From assembly GCA_963170055.1 (NCBI GenBank), contig CAUJGJ010000336.1, forward strand, positions 365,201 to 429,200: DNA of 64,000 nt. Reading direction: 5' to 3'. The translations under genes and the position numbers were made by a program. Below, in pieces: positions 57,420 to 64,000 of the stretch. A model generated the notes under the pieces. That model made no database searches. It was given only the letters and a program-made list of their open reading frames with translations, and was not told the DNA's origin. The stretch's first letter is position 1, and every line of letters starts with the position of its first letter. The DNA comes from Halisarca cf. caerulea. Its lineage: Eukaryota; Porifera; Demospongiae; Chondrillida; Halisarcidae.

Positions 57420-57977
57420 ATGTCAGCATTTGGATTCCCTGCATTAATTGTGAGTGATCGCATAGTTACCAAATAATGATACATTACTCATAATTATTTA
57501 AATATAATAAGACATTAGAAGTTCAATTAGTTTGGTTGCATTATACACTTAACATAATATTACATGATTCATTGATAATATGAAAACATTAAATTATATG
57601 ATTAAAGGCAGTAATTATAATTGTAATAAAATAATTTTAAAAGCAATACAATGAAAACACAACAAAGTGATAATTTAAAATATTAATGAAAATAAAACAA
57701 ATCTTTGAAAGTAAGGCCTGATGTACATAGTCGAAGTCATCATCATCATATTATGTCATTGATACAATGTGAATCAAAGCATAAACCTGAATCAGGCAGT
57801 ATAATTGACAATGGAATAAATAAAGCAATGTAAGGATAACACAACGTACCGTGGTCAAATTGAAAGAAATCTCAGAAAAAGTAAAGCTCCCATATATAGT
57901 CAATGTATGAAACAACATATTGTCAATAAGGTATACTGTTTCAGTTTGACTCATTGATGAGCTAGGATCGATGATAC
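57243..57977. other. Convergent intergenic region between genes D and B
   Basis: Contains a (TA)n run at about 57373-57412 and AT-rich DNA. No supported exon. It mirrors the A/C gap at 45853-47039. Confidence 0.6.
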
Positions 57978-63679
<5,702 letters not shown>

Positions 63680-64000
63680 CTAATAGACAGAGACACTCTA
63701 ATGTAATACTTCACTGCATTACTTAACGGTAACTGATATTATAATAATAAAAATTTAATAATTACGTAACTATAAGTCAATGTCTACTGAGGGCATGTAC
63801 TATAGCAAATCACTAATGTATGTGACCTAGTTTCTGATTCAGTCAGAACTGTTACAATAAATTATAGTGTCTGACCCCAAACACAAAATTTACATACTAC
63901 TAGAGTGCAATGCAATCATGTCCTGTTGTCAGTACTAAAAGTTAATACCGTTACATATGCACATGCCTTTTCAAATATTACATTTAAAATAAGGCAAGTA
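63680..64000. other. Gene B intron 1 (start of gene outside window)
   Basis: By analogy with gene A, a phase-0 intron begins at 63680 and an upstream exon encoding a charged N-terminus should follow beyond the edge. I see no matching exon here. Confidence 0.5.

Overview
This is eukaryotic, metazoan-type DNA: spliced genes with GT-AG introns, AT-rich non-coding DNA, many (TG)n and (TA)n arrays, MITEs, Tc1/mariner, pogo-like, TTAA-target, LINE and SINE remnants. CARD and Ig-like domains, Pelle/IRAK-type kinases and an intron-bearing integrase-core family suggest an early-branching invertebrate. My best guess is a demosponge, but the sequence alone does not prove this.

Layout. (1) 864-21742, minus: a five-exon gene reconstructed here. 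It encodes a 733-residue protein with a CARD, an unrecognised middle region, a degenerate (pseudo)kinase domain and a C-terminal membrane anchor. Its 13.4-kb and 3.5-kb introns are packed with transposons, several nested. (2) 23670-36937, minus: a complete ten-exon gene for eIF2B alpha (EIF2B1, 298 residues), also with repeat-filled introns. (3) 39746-63679: a mirror-image four-gene block. Gene A (plus, 39746-45852) and gene B (minus, 57978-63679, 5' exon outside the window) are paralogous kinases with an unusual N-terminal domain, an Ig-like domain and a Pelle/IRAK-like kinase. Gene C (minus, 47040-51480) and gene D (plus, 53455-57242) are paralogous integrase-core (DDE) proteins, placed head to head in the middle. 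The order is A> <C D> <B, symmetric about roughly 52 kb, with the same exon count and intron phases in most aligned exons. This reads as an old inverted duplication of a kinase + integrase pair.

GC-rich, CpG-rich cassettes with 21-bp repeats and an ATGGTGGCCC core sit just upstream of A and between C and D. They may be the promoters of the block.

The CARD/kinase gene and the Ig/kinase genes look like innate-immune or stress signalling components. The role of the integrase-like proteins, and why they stay linked to the kinases, is unknown. All exon models were made by eye from splice signals, phase and paralogue comparison, and transcript data would be decisive.
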